Assembly (NCBI GenBank): GCA_030247885.1
Contig: JAPDRO010000003.1
Span: 434,001 to 498,000, forward strand
Direction: 5' to 3'
From: Taxawa tesnikishii (nom. ined.)
Taxonomy: Eukaryota; Ascomycota; Dothideomycetes; Dothideales
DNA: 64,000 nt
The position numbers and the translations under genes are program-made. Position 1 is the first letter of the stretch, and each line of letters begins with the position of its first letter. Below, in pieces: positions 1 to 14,047 of this stretch. The notes under the pieces are model-generated. The model did not search any database. It was given only the letters and a program-made list of their open reading frames with translations, and was not told the DNA's origin.

Positions 1-36
1 CGCACGAGATCTCCGAGTTCATGCGGCGGAGCGCCA

Positions 37-2849
37 TTACGTTTTTCCGGAGGTCGCGGGCGGGAGCTTGGCGGGGGCCGCGGAGGGGTGGGCGCGGAGC
101 GATGGGAGGGTGAGGCCGAGTGTGGTTGGTGCCGGAGGAGCCGGGTGCAGAGGCTGCGGCGGATTGAGGGTTGTTGGGGAGGGTTCTGGTGGAGGGGGTG
201 GAGAGGACGCGATGGAGGATGGGAGCGAGGATTTGCGGGGTGGGAGGGGTTGGTGGTCGAGGGTCAGTGGAGATACCGGAGAGGACGTGCGCTGTTGAGA
301 ATACTGGAGTGGTGAGATAGGCGTGGGTGCCACTGGGGGTGAGGGACTGATGAGGATTGTGTCCGGCGGTGAGGAATGCGAGTCTTGCTGCGGGCTCGTC
401 CTAGGCGAGCAAGGTTTTGAGATAGGCGGCAACTTGGAGGCTTCTTGCGTCGTCCGTAATTTAGTTTCCATTTTGGGAAAACTGGAGGACAAGGTTCCGC
501 CGACGGGGTCAAAGCAGTTGAAGCCCATGGTATCCATGGCGAAGGGAAAGGTAGGAGAAACACTGCCGGCTTCTGGAGATGGATAACTGGTTGGTGGACT
601 GGTGGGATCGTACTCTGTGCTGGCTTCTCTGACCTGTAAAGGTAGGATCGGCCGTTCTGGGTCGTACTCCAGATCAGGTTGTGGATGAAGTGGACTTTCG
701 GGATCATACTGTATATCTGGGCTGTGAGGAAGTTCCAGTGCGAATGAAGGTGAGTTTCGAGCACTGTCGAGTTCAGCAGAGGGTCGCGTAAGCGACAAGA
801 TGGGGTTTGACGATTCCCGCGTTAGCTGTTGAGCGTGACCAGGGCTGGGAAAGCTTGGTATGCTGAGCAGGGAAGACTCGCGAGACAGCATCGGCTTGGG
901 CAAAGACCCCGGAGATGATGAAAGTCGATAACCGGATGGATGCAGATTCGTTCTATGCTCTTGACAAAAGTTGCGGAGCGATAGTGTCGGGGAGCTTGGT
1001 GTCAACGACGCACGTAGTTTCGTCGGCCGCAACTGAAGATCCGGATTGAACGAAGAAGTGCTGGGAGGTCGTACCAATGTCTGTGAAGATGCCAAGTCCG
1101 GTCCGGATTGCCTCTCTCCATTGCTGCTTTCCGGAGATTCCTCGATAATCTCGTCCATCAAAGAAGGACTGGTCGGTCGACTGTATGGACCTAGAATTGT
1201 AGGTGCGAGAGTGGATATACGGACACAGTTCTGCCGCCTGTGCCCTTTACGCGCGCCAGGACTTCCTTTCATCGCTGATGGCTTGGGGTGTAATGACGGT
1301 GCGTCCCATTGGAAAGGGTTACCATTACTACTGCGCGCCGAGGACGTCTGTGTGGAACGAGACGCTTGTCGTGTGGGGGTAGTTGGGTTCGCGGACACAG
1401 ATCGTAGCACCCTCCTGCGTTCTGCTGGAGAGCCGTACGGGGACACACGAGACGTGGTGCGCCGTCGGGGTGTATTCAACAGCTGAACACTGGCAATACT
1501 GCGCAGTGATCCACTTGAAGACACTCGGCTGATGCTCACCCTGTCTGCGGTCTTGATCTGAGGTACAGACAAACGATTCCCGGGCTCTACAAGGGAGGAG
1601 GCCACGCTCGAAAATGACAAGTGGCTGTCGTTGGATGATGCTAAACTGAACCGCGCGTTGTTGCTGCGGACAGAAGGTCGAGCAACGATTGGAGAAGCTT
1701 GGCCTGTGATGGGGCCTTCCTTGAGAGCATCATGCCTGACGGCTGAGAACGTCGTTTGAGGTGGGGTCGCTTCCTCCAAGACCGGGACGCCATGTGCAAA
1801 CGACACTTGGAAGGCGACCGCGCGGTGTTTGTTGTCGGCTTTGCGTTTAGCGGCAGATAAGCCTTTGGCCTTTGTTTCGGCTATTGCAGCGGCCATGCTG
1901 GCGGGATCCTTACGCATCGCCTCCAGAATCTGACACCTCATGACCGCGTTCTTTGGCAAAGGAGGCAATGGACCACTCGGAGCCGGGCCTGCTGCTTGTG
2001 CGCCCCAACTTACGGATCTACCGTGTAGCTTCGGCGGCTTGACTCGGCCTTCAGCGCCAAAGACTGTTTGTTCCGAGGTGTAATCGCTCAGAGCTCCTAT
2101 CGACCTCGATCTCGCAGTCCTGGGAAGCTCCAATCCAGCTGATAAAGTAGCGTCGCCAGTTGGTTTCCATGACTGTGTTGAGGTGTGGGATGTACTCGCC
2201 ACTTGTGATGGGGACGAAGAATTGACACTGTCTCTGCTAGCTTCTCCCTCGGACGGCAACTCCACGTGCCGTGTCATCAACAAGGCTTCACGTATGGACA
2301 TGGTCTCAATCTCCTGTGTAGGTCCCGAGTTGGCTTTTGGTGATGATTTGGGGAGTCTTTGGCCTGGCTCCGTGGACTTTCGATTATGGCCGACAGATGC
2401 TTGGACCTCACCTGCTCCAGTGTGAAGTCCCTCCCGATCCTGAAACGCTTTGGACTGGGAGGCTCCGCGACTTGTTGGTGTCCAACCAGCAATGGCGATC
2501 GAAAGCGCTTCCCGGCGCGGGCGGTGCGCGGCAGCTGATGGACGGCTTCATCCGAATACAGTGGATCCCAGCTGCCATATGGGGCGTATGGCGAGATTAT
2601 ACCATGCCTGAGCGTGGATTTTGGGTTTGGGACTTCGACAATCTCCGGATCTGCAAGTCTGAGGCGTCCAAGACCTGCTTCGATCTCCGCAACAGCGCGT
2701 TTGAACTCTTTTCTCTTGACGTGGATTTTGTAAAGTATGAGTGTCGTGATTAGTAGGAGCAGCCCTCCTACGCCTGCGCCTATCCCTACGGCTGCGGCTG
2801 GTGGAAGACCACCCGCCGCTATTGCCTGTCTCACCCACAATAGCACCAT
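37..2849 (-). CDS. Single-pass membrane protein with long Ser/Pro-rich tail, function unknown
   Basis: Two exons, 2849-2412 and 2313-37, give 904 residues. The 98-bp intron has donor GTGAGG and acceptor CACAG, both in phase 0, and it removes the frame change between the two reading frames. A short extracellular stretch is followed by one hydrophobic segment (about residues 15-38, rich in Gly/Ala/Leu/Ile) and a basic stop-transfer run (KIHVKRKEFKR). The remaining ~850 residues are low complexity, rich in Ser, Pro, Thr and Arg, with many SP and TP sites and proline runs near the C-terminus, so the tail is probably disordered and cytoplasmic. No enzyme motif is visible. The topology recalls fungal wall-stress sensor-like or plasma-membrane adaptor proteins, but the extracellular part is too short for a classical sensor. 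I do not recognise the family. The stop lies 37 bp from the left edge of the window. Confidence 0.8.
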
Positions 2850-4203
2850 CTTCCCTCCTCTTCTTGTTCCCTGTTGCTCTTAAATATCTGTTGCGCGCTT
2901 GTCGATTTGCTCTCAAATCATTTTGTTTGACCCAGCAATGCCGTCTTCTCCAGTAGCCGTGCGTTGTCCTGCTGTCGCATGTATATTGCTAACATTTTGC
3001 AAGTCTCGCATCGTATAACGTTGTTACGTACGCTAATATACGCGTGGAATGTGAACGTCGTCACAACAAGCGCGAAGGAATGCACTGATACCACACTGTT
3101 CGTAGCCAGCCCCTCGTTGTCTTCTGTAGAGCCGGGTAAACCAATTCATGATGGTACCAAGGAAAGGATCCGTCTGATATGAGAAGAAATAGGATTCCTT
3201 TGATTGAAGCGAAAGAACCTACCTGAATGTGGACGCAGTTGGCTGCCAGTTCCGTCGAACACGACACGCGCTGGAAACCCCTTTACCTGATAGTATCCAG
3301 CACAGTAGCAGACCCCAAAAATCCGTAACACTGTGATCTGAGGATTTCGCACCATAATGCTCCGAGCACTTTGCCAGGTCGACCTGTCCTTTCATGACCC
3401 AGGTCAGGCCGCCCGGTGAACGGCCGGAAGATGGCATGATTGGGCTCAGCCACGACGTCAGAGTTCAAGACTGTAGAAAGACTTCGCTGGTGCATATCGC
3501 TGCTAAGCTCACTGATTCCTCCAACAAGATGCTGTTCGACTATACTTCGCCGTAGGTGGGCATTGAGACGAGACGAGACGAGACGAGACGAAGACACGGC
3601 TCGAGCGCGAACGCCGGCAGAAGCCCACCAAACGCCGATACGCCGAACTCGCATGGAGACTAAGCCGCTTACGGGACGAAGCCGTTTCCTGCTAACGCTT
3701 TTCGGAGTAACGCTTGAGGGGAAAGTGTTTTCGGTGAGTACGAAACAACACAAGACTAGTGGACATGTCCCCACCAAGGGGTTGCGGAGAGGGTCGATAA
3801 CCTTCTTCCGTCACGAAGCAGAAGGTGGCTTGTTGCGGCAGGCAGCAGAGCAGAACGAAGAATCAGCGAGAGACCCTGCGGCGGAAAAATTCACGTCGGT
3901 GCTAGAAAAGGCAAGAGGAGAGGCTCAAGGGATAGCGCCATGCGTGCGTAAGCATGTCGCGCGCAACCACTCCGCAGTCTTGACCGGCAACCAATCGTCG
4001 GCGTAGGCAGTAGTTACTGACCCATTGCCCGCGATGAGAAAAAGATGTAGTAATCCACAGCCCGGTGGGTGTCACCCTGCGCCTTTCATAAAGTCCCAGG
4101 AAGCCTTCTGCTCCTGTTTCTGCGTGTAATTGTCCTATCTAGACTACTGCTACTTGAGCCTTTGACGTACTTCAACAGAACCCGCCGACAGACGCCGAGC
4201 ACA
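2850..4203. other. Intergenic region with a pentanucleotide microsatellite
   Basis: This 1.35-kb stretch has only short unsupported reading frames. It lies between the divergent starts of the membrane protein and the sorbose-reductase-like SDR, so it should hold both promoters. It contains a (GAGAC)5 tandem at 3565-3590. A frame at 3440-4006 crosses that microsatellite, starts on TTG and has no recognisable domain, so I do not call it a gene. Confidence 0.6.
3565..3590. repeat. (GAGAC)5 pentanucleotide microsatellite
   Basis: Five consecutive GAGAC units plus one base are read directly from the sequence. The repeat lies in the promoter region of the downstream SDR gene, about 610 bp before its ATG. 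Confidence 0.9.
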
Positions 4204-5201
4204 ATGGCCGACGGAGCAATCAAGAACGGTGTTTTTGTCGAGTACAACACTCACGCACCAAAGGAAGAGCGTGTCCTTCCACTTTTCTCCCTCAGGGGAA
4301 AGACCGCCATCGTCTCTGGCGCTGGTGCCGGCATCGGTCTTGCAGTAGCCCAAGGTTTCGCTGAAGCCGGTGCAAATGTCGCTATTTGGTACCACAGCAA
4401 CAAGAAAGCTCTCGACCGTGCGGCCGAGATCGAGAAGGACTACGGCGTCAAGTGTAAGAAGCGGCTTGCTCGTGTTTAGTGAGCGATTCGGCACTGATAC
4501 ATGCTCAGGCAAGGCCTACCAAGTCGACGTCACCGACGAGGATGCCGTGAAGAAGGCCGTCAATGACATTACCAAGGAGTTCAACGGCCGTCTCGACGTC
4601 TTCGTTGCCAACTCCGGTATCCCATGGACCCAGGGCCCTGCGATTGACGGCGAGCGGGCCCACTACCACAAGGTCGTTGCAACCGACTTGGACGGCACCT
4701 TCTTCTGCGCCAGAGCCGCGGGAGAGATCTGGAGGAGACAGGGCCTGGAGGGCACCGACGCGAACGGAAAGAAGCTGGGCTTGGAACAAAACTACAGCGG
4801 AGGCAGCTTCGTTGCTACCGCCTCCATGTCGGGTCACATTGCCAACATCCCACAGCTGCAGGCTGCCTACAACGCCGCCAAGGCTGGCGTTATCCACCTC
4901 TGCCGCTCTCTTGCCGTTGAGTGGGTCAAGTACGCTCGTGTCAACTCGGTCTCGCCAGGTTATATTGCGACGGAAATCTCTGACTTCGTGCCCCCTGAGA
5001 CCAAGGCCATCTGGAAGAGCAAGATCCCAATGGGCCGTGAGGGCGAGGCTCACGAGCTGAAGGGTGCTTTCCTCTACCTTGCATCGGATGCTTCCTCGTA
5101 CGCCACTGGTACGGACATCATTGTCGACGGTAAGGATCCCTCAGAGGTGTTGCACATAGCAAATTACTGACGGTACCACAGGTGGCTACGTCCTCCCATA
5201 A
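4204..5201 (+). CDS. Sorbose-reductase-like NADP(H)-dependent short-chain dehydrogenase
   Basis: Exons 4204-4453, 4509-5129 and 5182-5201 encode 296 residues. The introns are 55 and 52 bp, with GTAAGA/CTCAG and GTAAGG/CACAG ends. The last exon adds only the terminus GYVLP. The Rossmann glycine motif appears as SGAGAGIG (about residues 38-45), the catalytic serine lies in ATASMSGH, and the YxxxK pair in YNAAKAG; the cofactor-binding end reads FLYLASDASSYATGTDIIVDGG. The opening sequence and overall layout fit the fungal Sou1 / NADP-mannitol-dehydrogenase clade, which reduces ketohexoses such as sorbose or fructose in the cytosol. The exact sugar cannot be read from sequence. Length is slightly above the 250-280 residues usual for the family because of a ~25-residue N-terminal extension. 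Confidence 0.9.
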
Positions 5202-6011
5202 ATGTGCCTCAACGGGACTGCGTGAAGGTCTTACTAGAATTTCCAACCATCAGCGAATGGCGTTGATACGGTTCGGAAAGCAATGGACGGGGGTCTTGAA
5301 GAGAACGGTCCACCGCAGGGCGGTAAATGGAACCATCTTTAGACGCGCATTCAAGGCCAGCCGCGCAATGTCATCAGATACGCGAATCCACGTGTCGCAG
5401 GCCCAAAGTGCGATACTTGCAATTGTGGTTTATTCACAGAAAACGCGGCTTGTTCCGTTACGTTGGATCGTTCTGTTGTTGAACCGTTATCGCCAGTGGG
5501 CTGGCTGACAGAGCTCGCAACATGCCATCCCTGCCTTGAAGCTATGCCTACCCACATGTATCTATACTCCGGATCATAATATCGAACGACACGATTCTAG
5601 CGCACCATTGAATAGATGACTTGTGGGTATAGGCGAGAGTTCACCTCCGTTCTATTCTTGGAGCGGGGCTGCCTCTAGATCTGTCAGCAACAGCAAGCCG
5701 TACCGTGGGACACCTCGCTAGAGATCGATACCTCTACTTGGAGCCAGCAAGCCACACAGCCCTGCAGAAACCACTCGCTGGGAGAACGCAACTTTAGCTT
5801 GACATGCGTTCCTTCAACAACCCTCTTTCAGCTCCCACCAGATACCATCCTGTGTGGCCCGATTAGGACTCGCACTTCGCGGCCATTGGGACCAATCTCT
5901 CTCCATTCTGTGCAGGTACACGAAGCTAGCTGGCCTTCATAACTAGCAACAGCTCGGACGCAGGTTTCATGTCGGCTTGTTCGCAAACAAGACCATTCCT
6001 CCATTGACCGA
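5202..6011. other. Intergenic region, nothing recognised
   Basis: About 810 bp between the SDR stop and the next start on the same strand. No supported reading frame, repeat or RNA gene was seen. It presumably carries the SDR 3' end and the promoter of the downstream regulator-like gene. Confidence 0.5.
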
Positions 6012-8047
6012 ATGGCTACTAAGCAGAAGACAACGCCTCCAGAGAGACCAGCCCCGTTCGAGCTGGCCTTCATAAACATCAATGACCCAGGACAATCCAA
6101 GGACCAGACGGTCCTTCGCGGGATCCGACGGCATGTGATGCGCAACTACCTTTACAAGAATCAACAAGATCCCAACTCCACAGACCACCGCCGGCTTCGG
6201 CCGACTCCCAGGAAGAAGCGCGGCAGTAGCACCGCTTCTTTCAGTCTGCCGTCGCGACTTAGGTCTCGATCAGAGGAGAGTCCGATAGCAGAGCCGACAC
6301 GATCGAGCGAGGAAGACATCGCTAACACATCCAGTCAGCCTACTGCAGCTAAAAGCGGAGGCAGCTCAACAGACATGGTCCAAGGAAGAGCCGTGTTTTA
6401 TGACTCGCGTGGAAAGGCGCATGTGCTTCCCTCAGCCCTCGAGATGTTAGATGTGCCATCACTTATTGAACGCTTTCCATGTCTTTTCCGCTGTGTCCGA
6501 ACGAGTTTCAGTATGACCCTAGGTACTGATGATCGATTTGGTTTGGTCGGAAACGCCATCGGAGGGTTTCATGTCTTCAGGAGCCCAGAGGTCAACATCG
6601 AGCTTCTGAGAACCAAAGGTCAGCCGTGAAACCTCGAGTTGTACCTCGTGAGCCTGACCAATATGCAGGAGGAGAGTTTGCCACTCCGGCGATGGCACTG
6701 CTCTGGTATCCGATGATTGCGCAGGCGAAACACTCTTTCTTGAGTATATTCTACTTTACATCCGTCCATGAAGATGTTATGCGGTCAACCCTTCCCGGAC
6801 ATCCTTCCTCGGAGTCGCGCCAGAGTGCAATAATTCGAAGCGAAATGATAACGATGGTCAACGACGCCTTGGACAATCCTGCCATGCGCTTCAACGACAC
6901 GACCTTAGCAGCTGTGTTGCAAATCATGGCTGCTGAAACCATCTTCAACCACCAGACTTCATGGATCCATGAACAAGGTCTAGAACGGATGATCGAACAC
7001 AGGGGTGGGTTGGACCAGCTTGGTTCATCCGGAAAGCTTGCCGCGTTTATCACAATGTGAGTATGGTTTCCCCTTGTATCTGTGTATTCCGTCACGCAAC
7101 TCGAGCTTTTGAGATGGAGAAAGATTGCTTGCGTTGGCGCTCCGCTAGGCAGGCCTGAAAAACTAATACTCCGGCACAGTGCGAGTCTGATGTTCTGTGT
7201 TCACCAAGAAAGGCGACCCAACCCTATCTACGTCAATCACGCCAGTACCCAGCAATACGCATATCCTCCATCTGTGTCTAGTCCCTCTCCAGAATCTCCG
7301 CTGTACATGTTTCACGCCGATTACCGCTTCACCCGCTTTGACCGGAATTGCAACAAAGAATCACTCCGCCTGCTCAAGCTACTACACTCGCTCACATCAG
7401 CCTTCGTCACCCTCGTCACGTTTTCCGCACAGCCTTACTCCGTTCGACGACACGCCATGAGGGCCGAGATCACCAGCCTCGCGTCCAGGATTCAATCTTT
7501 CGCTGCGACCGATACCAACTTGCACTGCACACAAGCTGATCGCAGATACGAAGCAATCCGACTAACCAGCCGCATCTACGTGCATGCTCTCGAACACCGG
7601 CTCCCTTTCTCCCAAACCCACTCCAACTCGCAAACCTCTTGCGGCGTGACCCCACTCATGGTCAAACAAGCCCTCGTACGTACCGATGTCGCAGACTGCT
7701 GGGACAACATGGCAGGAGTACTATTCTGGATCACGCTCGTAGCCGGGTCAGCTTGCGGCAACGTCCCCATCCTCGACGGTGTAGACGACGTCGACCAGAG
7801 CACTCGCCGGTGGATGGCCACGCTCACGGCGAGGGTGAGCGTGCTGTTGGGCTTCGAACACACAGCCGCGGTCATGCAGAATCTCAGAAAGATGGTCTTG
7901 ATCCAGGAGGCCCTCCGTCGCGGGAAGGCGCCGGTTTCACTCAGAAGCAGCGACCTTGGTGGACCTGATTTTGCGCTTCCCGGGGACGGGAGGATTGTGG
8001 ATCTTGGAGACGTGCTGGAAGAAGAGGATTTCACGGACTGGGTTTGA
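6012..8047 (+). CDS. Fungal transcription-factor-like protein ('tachykinin family' type)
   Basis: Exons 6012-6618, 6669-7056 and 7180-8047 join in frame to 620 residues, with introns of 50 and 123 bp. The N-terminus (ATPERPAPFELAFIN-type, then a basic stretch with RRHVMRNYLYK and PTPRKKRG) and the helical C-terminal two thirds match a large family of fungal proteins that databases often call 'tachykinin family' or DUF3468/Fungal_trans_2-like. These resemble the regulatory half of zinc-cluster activators. No Zn2Cys6 cluster (CxxCxxxxxxC) is present, so direct DNA binding is not shown. A nuclear regulatory role is inferred from family resemblance only. The basic N-terminus could act as a nuclear localisation signal. 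Confidence 0.75.
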
Positions 8048-8491
8048 TGAGTTGATTGGTATACTTCCTCTGCTCGTGCGTCTCTAGGCCGTCAAAAAGC
8101 CTTGAGCTGAAAGGAGCTCGTGGAAACCCGGAACACAGCGACTTTGCACAGCGCGGAGCAGGGGTTTCTCGGGTGGAGTCGGGCGGAATGTAGCTCGAGG
8201 GCGTGGGGAAACGAGGTACAGAAACAGGTCGTCCGTGTTCGCGCGACGTACCCGCGCGTGACGAAAGGCGGCTTTTAGTGTCTTGGTCGATAGGCTCAAA
8301 TCTTGCGGCGCCTTCCTCATGCATGCTCTCGAGACCTTTCACCACATAGTACGGCACCTTATAGAAGGCTTGAGAAACAGGAGAATCTCTTCGGGGTCAA
8401 GAGACTTGATTATGGAAAAACAGACATCCGGCACCGCACAGCAGGCCAGAACTCGACAGCTTTTGTACCTTGACCTTAAACTACTTCTACG
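8048..8491. other. Convergent 3' intergenic region
   Basis: About 445 bp between the stop of the regulator-like gene and the stop of cysteinyl-tRNA synthetase on the opposite strand. Nothing beyond the two 3' untranslated regions is expected or seen. Confidence 0.5.
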
Positions 8492-11369
<2,878 letters not shown>

Positions 11370-11641
11370 CAACGAGTGTCCGTGTCAAGCGGACGACAGT
11401 GCGAGTGTGAGCGCGAGTGTGAGTATGAGCAATATTGCGGGTGACTCTTTGGATTTGGCATGTGAGCCCAGCCCTACAGGGACCCCTGACCAGAGCCTCA
11501 GCGGATCGTCCCGTCGGTATGACTCGCGCGTTTCTCCGCCGCTTGGCAAAAAATGTTCCTCTACGGCTAGCGCGAGTTGATAGTCGAACATTGCCTCTGG
11601 ACAACACCGCAATCCAGGACCTGCGTCAGTGTCAGCGAAAG
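11370..11641. promoter_or_regulatory. Bidirectional promoter region between CysRS and TRM61
   Basis: Only 272 bp separate the first CysRS ATG (minus strand) and the likely TRM61 ATG (plus strand). An in-frame upstream ATG for TRM61 at 11519 shortens it further. Any promoter elements must be shared or interleaved. No TATA box stands out. Confidence 0.5.
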
Positions 11642-13359
11642 ATGGCGACGAAGACACATCGGCCATCGCCATTCTTTGACCCTGGCCCCACCGCTTCCGC
11701 CGACTCTCTAGCAATACTTCATCTCAAACGGGATCAACTGGTGCCCGTCGTCCTTCACAACTCTGCAGAACGTGCCGATGGATACGCTGAGGGCGCAGTG
11801 ACCAACACCCGTTTTGGCTCTTTCCCTCACAGCACGCTCCTGGATTTGCCATGGGGTAGTCAGGTCTTAGCCTCAAAGGTCGACACCGGATCACGTGGAC
11901 GAGCAAACAAGAGAAAGAGAGACCATGTCGACGATGCCGACGCCTCTGCGGCTGATAGAGGCGCTGCAGGGAATGTCAAAGCCGCTGTCACAGCTGGATC
12001 GGGGTTCGTTCACCTGCTCCCTCCGACCCCGGAAAGTTGGACCATCAGTTTGCCCCATCGGACCCAGGTCGTCTATACGCCAGACTATAGCTACGTGCTG
12101 CAGCGCTTGCGTGTACGGCCTGGACATACCATCATCGAAGCCGGTGCGGGGAGCGGCTCATTCACGCATGCATCTGCTAGAGCAGTCTTCAACGGTTATC
12201 CCACGTTTGCCCCGGAGCCATCGCAAAGAAACGCAAGTACGGTCGTGTCTGCAGTTTCGAATACCACGAACCGCGCGCCAACACCCTGCGGCAAGAGATG
12301 ACCGCTCATGGCCTCGACGACATTGTGACCGTTACCCATCGCGATGTCTACGAAAACGGATTCAATCTCAACGACGCCAACTCATCTCAATCCGTATCAC
12401 CGAACGCGAACGCCGTTTTCCTAGATCTTCCGCAACCCTGGCTAGCTCTGAAACATCTCACAAGACGACCTATAAGTTCAAAAACTGCACAGGCTGTCAC
12501 GAATCCCGAAGCTTCTCCAGCACCAGGCACACCTCTGGCTGGCAGCTCCACCGCTGCACGACCGGACTCGTCAGCGTCCTTCATCTCGCCCCTCAATCCC
12601 TTAGTACCAGTCCATGTCTGCTGTTTCAGTCCTTGTATCGAGCAAGTGACCTCGACCGTCGCTGCACTGCGCCGCTTAGGTTGGACAGAGATTGAGATGG
12701 TCGAAGTCATCCACCGACGCCTGGACGTGCGACGTGAGCGAGTCGGTCTACATGAAGAAGGCCTGCGCGGCGTCAACGCGACCGCTGCAAACGTCAATGA
12801 GGCGGTAGAGCGGCTGAGGGAGGTCGAAGGGCGATTCAAGGAATGGCGCGAGATCACCCAAGCTGCTGCGCAAACCAACGCTGGCGCGCAGAATGGCGCA
12901 TCCCAAACAATGGAAGTCGAAGGCCAGCAAAAAGGCAAAACTGGCGATAATGGTGCGAGTGCGCAAGGTGGCAATAAATCCGGCCAGAGCCGAGCAGAGA
13001 GGCTGGAGAAGATCAAGCGCGATTTTGAGACGAGGAAGATCTACAAGGAGGGCAGGTTGGTGCATAGAACTGAACCGGAAATCAGAACGCACACGAGCTA
13101 CCTCGTCTTTGCCATTTTGCCGCGAGAGTGGACTGAGGAGGATGAAGAGAAGATGCGCGAGAAGTGGGGTGCTGGGCCAGGAACAAAAGACGATGCGGCG
13201 GCTCCCAAGACCAAGAAAGGGGAGAGAGGCGGCAAGAAGCAGCCCAAGAAGGGCAAGAGTGAGAAGAAGAATGGGACTCAGGAGAAGGCTGAAGAAGAAA
13301 ATAAGGACGTGGTTATGCAGGAGGCAACAGAGGGTCAAGATGCTGGCGCAACAGCTTAG
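11642..13359 (+). CDS. TRM61: tRNA (adenine-58-N1)-methyltransferase catalytic subunit
   Basis: Catalytic subunit of the Trm6-Trm61 (Gcd10-Gcd14) complex that makes m1A58 in tRNA, including initiator tRNA, in the nucleus. The N-terminus has HLKRDQLVPV and NTRFGSFPHS typical of the family; the SAM-binding loop is IIEAGAGSGSFTH, followed by GRVCSFEYHEPRA and the Asp-Leu-Pro motif FLDLPQPW. The C-terminal ~130 residues are a Lys/Glu/Gly-rich extension. One base is missing from a C4 run at 12210-12213, between the SAM loop and KKRKYGRV; with five Cs the frame is continuous and gives 572 residues. The gap is too short for an intron. I chose the ATG at 11642, where homology begins. An upstream in-frame ATG at 11519 would add 41 Arg-rich residues resembling a mitochondrial presequence. 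No introns are seen. Confidence 0.9.
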
Positions 13360-14047
13360 GCGATCGATCTGGCGTACACAAAACCCACACGCAATGGGCT
13401 CCACGTTCCTCCCTCGGCGTGTCATGTTCACTATCGGCACCTTCCGCGATTCGTATGATGCTCAAGGATCGGACCCAATCACACAGCACCAGATACTTCG
13501 GCGGGAAACAAGCTTCGATAATTTGAACAGTAGCTACCGTCAAAGAGGCATATAAGACAAGGACGGTCGTCGTTCCGTACCGCAACTCGGCTCGTTTCTT
13601 CGCCTCTCCATCCATTTCGCTCACTAATCACCGCAAAAGGCCCATCCGATCATCAATGAAACAACTGCTATCGTCAATGCCCCAGTGCCACGAGTTTTGA
13701 AACTCGAGTGAAGCTGAAATTAAGCTCGATTTAAGCTAGGGTAAGGCGCAAGTGAAGCGGTCGAGTTGCTGCAGGCAGGCGTGTTAGTGTTTGATGGTCG
13801 CGAAACTCAGCAACGTCACGAGACGAACATGATTCTGGACTGGTTCAGGTGAACAATCGCGCAGACGTTAGAACCTGCTTTCGTAAAGTAGGAGTAGCAG
13901 TGAGCATGTAAGAGCCGGTGGGAACAACACCCGTCTTCCTTGCATGATTCCAGCAAACATATTATTGAATTCCTTGGTTTCTGCATCCCCTCGCACCCCC
14001 AGATACTCCCACTTGTCCACAACTGTGATCACCACTTCCACTCACGC
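13360..14047. other. Convergent intergenic region with a dispersed repeat copy
   Basis: About 690 bp between the TRM61 and permease stop codons. It carries the first copy of a degenerate GTGAAGCT-type repeat (13697-13765). No gene is supported. Confidence 0.55.
13697..13765 (+). repeat. Dispersed GTGAAGCT-type degenerate repeat, copy A
   Basis: Contains CTCGAGTGAAGCT (13703-13715), identical over 13 bases to a stretch of copy B at 20751-20763, followed by degenerate AAGCT units (TTAAGCTCGATTTAAGCT) and AAGTGAAGC. It lies in a convergent intergenic region. Confidence 0.6.

Noticed and set aside
3440-4006. 188-codon plus-strand frame
   Set aside because: Starts on TTG, runs through the GAGAC microsatellite, and has no recognisable domain or splice partner.
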